This document shows, piece by piece, positions 32,365 to 35,175 of a stretch of 35,175 bases of DNA. This DNA is from H2-BAC3 sp045863035 (GTDB lineage: Bacteria > Bacteroidota > Ignavibacteria > Ignavibacteriales > Ignavibacteriaceae): assembly GCA_045863035.1 (NCBI GenBank), contig BTUV01000021.1, positions 1-35,175 on the forward strand, given 5' to 3'. The notes beneath the pieces were generated by a model that ran no database searches, had not been told where the DNA came from, and was given only the letters and a program-made list of their open reading frames with translations. Within the stretch, counting starts at the first letter, position 1; each line of letters opens with the position of its first letter. The translations under genes were made by a program, and so were the position numbers.

Positions 32365-34100
32365 AGCAAATTGATATACGGGAGCTGATAACATCAAAAT
32401 ATCCCGATTTTCTGAAAGGTTCACCTGCTTTTCTGCGCGACCTTTCATTTTATACAATGAAAAAACTGCTCCGACTTAGGGATGTTAATGCCTTCCTCTC
32501 CCAGTCACAGGGTAAAACTGGTATTGATTTTATTGATGAAATTTTTGAATACCTTGACTTTTCATATATTCTGAGTGCAAAAGACAGGGACAAAATAAGA
32601 AGCGAGGGGCGCGTCGTAATCATTTCAAATCATCCCCTTGGCGGACTGGATGGTCTTGCGCTTATTAAACTTGTCAGTGAAATCAGACCTGATGTAAAGG
32701 TTGTGGTGAATGACTTCCTTTTGAATATTGATGAACTGAAGCAGTTCTTCCTGCCGTATGATCTTACTACTCCGAAAGCGCAAAGTAAGAATGTTAGGGC
32801 TATTATTGATTATCTGAATCATGACCATGCTGTTATCATATTTCCTGCAGGCGTGGTCTCCCGTTTCGGATTGAAGGGCATCCGTGACGGCAAATGGAAT
32901 AAGGGCTTTCTCTTTTTCGCGAAAGCAACTAATTCCCCCATTCTTCCCCTATATATAGAGGGAAGAAATACGGTTCTTTTTTATCTGGTTGCGCTCTTCA
33001 GCAGTCTGCTTTCGATGCTTATGCTGCCAAGGGAATTATTTAAGAAAAAACGGTCTTCAATTAAAATTAGTATTGGCAATTCAATACCCCCTTCCTCATT
33101 TCTGAATTCCATCAAGGATGATAAGACAACTCTAAAACTTCTCAGAAAACATCTTATCCGTATTGCCAAAAACAAACCCGGCATTTTTAAGACTGAAAAA
33201 AATATCATTCATCCGGTAGGTAAAAAGGAGCTTAAAAAGCAGATACTTCAGTCAGATGTACTGGGTGAAACCTCAGATGGTAAACTTATCGTATTACTTG
33301 ATGGAGAAAGCGCTCCTGATGTCATGCGCGAAATAGGACGGCTGCGGGAACTTACTTTCAGGAAAGTGGGAGAGGGCACAGGCAAGAGGATTGATCTTGA
33401 TTACTTTGATAAAATCTACCGGCAGATAGTGCTGTGGGATGATACCGAACTTGAAATTGCGGGAGCATACCGTATAGGTGAATGCAGCAGGATATACCCC
33501 GAGCACCGGCTTTATGGTATATATTCTTCTTCACTGTTTACCTTTTCAGAAGAATTAACCGGAAATCTTCATGCTTCTCTTGAACTGGGCAGGAGTTTTG
33601 TTAATGCTAAATACTGGAACTCCCATGCTCTTGATTACCTGTGGCAGGGTATAGGAAGCTATCTTGCAGTGAATCCTCAGATCAAGTATCTTTTCGGGCC
33701 TGTCAGTATCAGTAATGCATACCCGCAGGCAGCAAAAGAACTTCTGGTATATTTCTTCAGGAAGTACTTCTCCCCTGCTGAGTCAAAGGTAATTGCAAAA
33801 AGTCCCTTTTTTATCTCTCCCCCAAGAGAAAAAGAGCTCGCGGAACTTTTTAATACCGGTAATTATCGCTCTGATTTTCTAACGCTAAAAAATCAGCTTA
33901 AGATTCTTGGCTTTTCTATTCCGGTTCTCTTAAAACAATACACAGAATTATGCGAACCCGGCGGAGTTACCATTTTTGATTTCAACATTGACCCTGATTT
34001 TGAGAACTGCATAGACGGTCTCATCTATGTGGAAGTTGACAAACTAAAAGAGCAGAAACGCGCCCGCTACATCAAATCCAGTTACACAAAAGCAGTTTAA
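32361..34100 (+). CDS. Bifunctional acyltransferase: PlsC-like + OlsB-like GNAT (OlsF/GlsF-type candidate)
   Basis: 579 residues. Residues 80-275 are a PlsC-type O-acyltransferase: NHPLGGLDG (90-98) with the His-X5-Asp spacing, then IIFPAGVVSR and LPLYIEGRN. Residues 300-579 look like the OlsB N-acyltransferase (GNAT/hemolysin type): LRELTFRKVGEGTG, the ELEIAGAYRIGEC strand, LELGRSFVNAKYWNS and LFGPVSISNAYP. OlsF proteins of Flavobacterium and Serratia fuse the same two activities to make ornithine lipids, and homologues make glycine lipids. So this is a candidate for one-protein synthesis of a diacyl aminolipid. The amino-acid acceptor cannot be read from sequence. Confidence 0.82.
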   Translation: MKQIDIRELITSKYPDFLKGSPAFLRDLSFYTMKKLLRLRDVNAFLSQSQGKTGIDFIDEIFEYLDFSYILSAKDRDKIRSEGRVVIISNHPLGGLDGLALIKLVSEIRPDVKVVVNDFLLNIDELKQFFLPYDLTTPKAQSKNVRAIIDYLNHDHAVIIFPAGVVSRFGLKGIRDGKWNKGFLFFAKATNSPILPLYIEGRNTVLFYLVALFSSLLSMLMLPRELFKKKRSSIKISIGNSIPPSSFLNSIKDDKTTLKLLRKHLIRIAKNKPGIFKTEKNIIHPVGKKELKKQILQSDVLGETSDGKLIVLLDGESAPDVMREIGRLRELTFRKVGEGTGKRIDLDYFDKIYRQIVLWDDTELEIAGAYRIGECSRIYPEHRLYGIYSSSLFTFSEELTGNLHASLELGRSFVNAKYWNSHALDYLWQGIGSYLAVNPQIKYLFGPVSISNAYPQAAKELLVYFFRKYFSPAESKVIAKSPFFISPPREKELAELFNTGNYRSDFLTLKNQLKILGFSIPVLLKQYTELCEPGGVTIFDFNIDPDFENCIDGLIYVEVDKLKEQKRARYIKSSYTKAV

Positions 34101-34105
34101 TTTGT

Positions 34106-35041
34106 ATGAGAATAGCACATATATCAGACCTTCATCTCAGTCATGCATTTAATAAAAAACTGACCGGAAGAGTTTACAAATTTCTGAAATATGTATCTCA
34201 GCGTGCTGATCATGTGGTTATTACTGGTGACATCTCAGACAATGCTGAAGAAGAAGATTTTATTCTTTTCAGGGAGATGCTCAGCCGGCTCGGGCTGCTG
34301 GACGGCAATAAAACAAGCGTGGTTATAGGCAATCACGATATTTTCGGCGGAGTTATTAAAGCTGAAGATATTCTTAATTTCCCGCAAAGATGCCGCGAGA
34401 CAGATTATCAGCAGAAAGTCGGGCTTTTCCATTCCTATATTGGTGAACTTCAGACCAATTGCGTTTATCAGGGGACCAGTTATGGCTACCCTTATGCTAA
34501 ACTTATTGAAGACAGTCTGATAATAGGTGTTAATTCCATCGCTGAGTATTCCTCACTGAGAAATCCGTTCGCCTCAAACGGAGAAATTTCTGATGAACAG
34601 CTGACAGAAATCCAGACGATATTCAAAGAGTATTCAAAGTACTGCAAAACGAAGATTATACTCGTGCATCACCATTTTAATAAAATGCGTTATATGACCG
34701 GAAGCTTTACTGAAAGAATCTGGATGAATATTGAAAAACAGACCATGAAACTAAGGAAAAAGAAAAAGATCCTGGGAATTTTCAAGCAGAATGGAGTCAA
34801 CCTGATATTGCATGGTCATTTTCATCAGATGCAGACTTATACGAGAAAATCCATAGAAATAGCAAATGCAGGGGCAAGTATCAGGAATGCCGAAGGACAT
34901 TTTCAGTTTAACCTGATTGATGCAGAAAACGGCTCGGTATCAATAAGCCATAAAACCAAACTGATCGAAATTAAAAAACCTCAACTCCTTCAAATAATTG
35001 CTCCCGCGGAAAAACTGACCGGCAAGATTGCAATTGCCTGA
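34106..35041 (+). CDS. Calcineurin-like metallophosphoesterase
   Basis: 311 residues. All metal motifs are present: ISDLHLS (Asp8, His10), TGDIS (Asp42), GNHD (75-78), VHHHFNK, and HGHFHQM near the C-terminus. No signal peptide or membrane segment is seen. Family members act on nucleotides, phospholipid precursors or phosphodiesters; LpxH and Icc/CpdA are relatives, and neither is clearly indicated. Last gene of the run, 5 bases after the acyltransferase, so a lipid-linked substrate is possible but not shown. Confidence 0.85.
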   Translation: MRIAHISDLHLSHAFNKKLTGRVYKFLKYVSQRADHVVITGDISDNAEEEDFILFREMLSRLGLLDGNKTSVVIGNHDIFGGVIKAEDILNFPQRCRETDYQQKVGLFHSYIGELQTNCVYQGTSYGYPYAKLIEDSLIIGVNSIAEYSSLRNPFASNGEISDEQLTEIQTIFKEYSKYCKTKIILVHHHFNKMRYMTGSFTERIWMNIEKQTMKLRKKKKILGIFKQNGVNLILHGHFHQMQTYTRKSIEIANAGASIRNAEGHFQFNLIDAENGSVSISHKTKLIEIKKPQLLQIIAPAEKLTGKIAIA

Positions 35042-35098
35042 TAATCATTAAATCCGCATTTAAGATGTTCCTATAAGGGACGCATCCAATTTTTCGTA

Positions 35099-35165
35099 GA
35101 GACGTTGCAATCGCCGCCAAAAATATATACAGATTAAGAAATTTTTACGGCGATTGCAGCGTCTC
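35099..35165. repeat. Long imperfect inverted repeat (REP-like or miniature element)
   Basis: Arms of 18 bases (35099-35116 and 35148-35165; GAGACGTTGCAATCGCCG against its near-perfect complement) match at 17 of 18 positions. AAAAAT/ATTTTT extends the pairing inward with a small bulge, leaving a short AT-rich loop. GAGACGTTGCAATCG-type palindromes are dispersed in many Bacteroidota and cyanobacterial genomes as intergenic repeats. A transcriptional stop for the upstream operon is also possible. The element may continue past the window. Confidence 0.7.
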
Positions 35166-35175
35166 AGACCCGTCA

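Noticed and set aside
1..35175. tRNA, rRNA, integrase or phage genes
   Set aside because: Both strands were read through in the intergenic gaps and no such feature could be supported.

Overview
The window looks like chromosomal DNA from a Gram-negative member of the Ignavibacteria or a close relative in the Bacteroidota-Chlorobiota group. Four secreted proteins end in type IX secretion (Por) sorting domains with the SQNYPNPFNP signature typical of that clade, base composition is moderate, and outer-surface genes are prominent (three GT9 heptosyltransferase-like enzymes, a CMP-sugar pathway, an aminolipid synthase candidate). No rRNA, tRNA, CRISPR array, transposase or phage gene was recognised. 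The assignment to a clade is inference from protein style, not from a marker gene.

Positions 1-10812 (all minus strand) form a secretome block: a T9SS-exported GH57-type glycosidase (54-3137), an exported YtcJ-like amidohydrolase (3158-4819), and three T9SS cargo proteins (4979-7813, 8009-9334, 9556-10812) that carry different N-terminal regions on a C-terminal cassette of exactly 191 residues. Intrinsic terminators at 4913-4949 and 9507-9549 separate transcription units. A 330-base divergent intergenic region follows.

Positions 11143-18359 hold a CDF metal transporter (+) and a compact minus-strand run, prmC - dtd - alkaline-phosphatase-superfamily enzyme - comEC - purK - purE, in which most neighbours overlap by a few bases. 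Positions 18422-23149 (+) hold three overlapping GT9 glycosyltransferases, ispE and a lipoprotein PGRP-type amidase, converging on an LD-carboxypeptidase (23124-24059, -). This is envelope and peptidoglycan metabolism.

Positions 24151-35041 (+) are a single-direction run of twelve genes, eight of whose eleven junctions overlap or are separated by 2 bases or less. The first nine read as an uncharacterised route to a CMP-activated 2-keto-3-deoxy sugar acid: a GT-B transferase, a 65-residue membrane protein, an SpsF-type cytidylyltransferase, a split transketolase (two subunits), a glutamate-1-semialdehyde-aminomutase-like enzyme, an SDR, a KdsC-like phosphatase and a short NeuB-type synthase without its usual C-terminal domain. 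None of the usual sialic, legionaminic or pseudaminic precursor enzymes is present, so the precursor may come from the transketolase/aminotransferase/SDR set. The last three are a di-iron membrane hydroxylase, a two-domain PlsC + OlsB-like acyltransferase (OlsF/GlsF-type aminolipid synthase candidate) and a calcineurin-like phosphoesterase. The sugar module is the best candidate here for an undescribed system. The window ends in an imperfect long inverted repeat (35099-35165).
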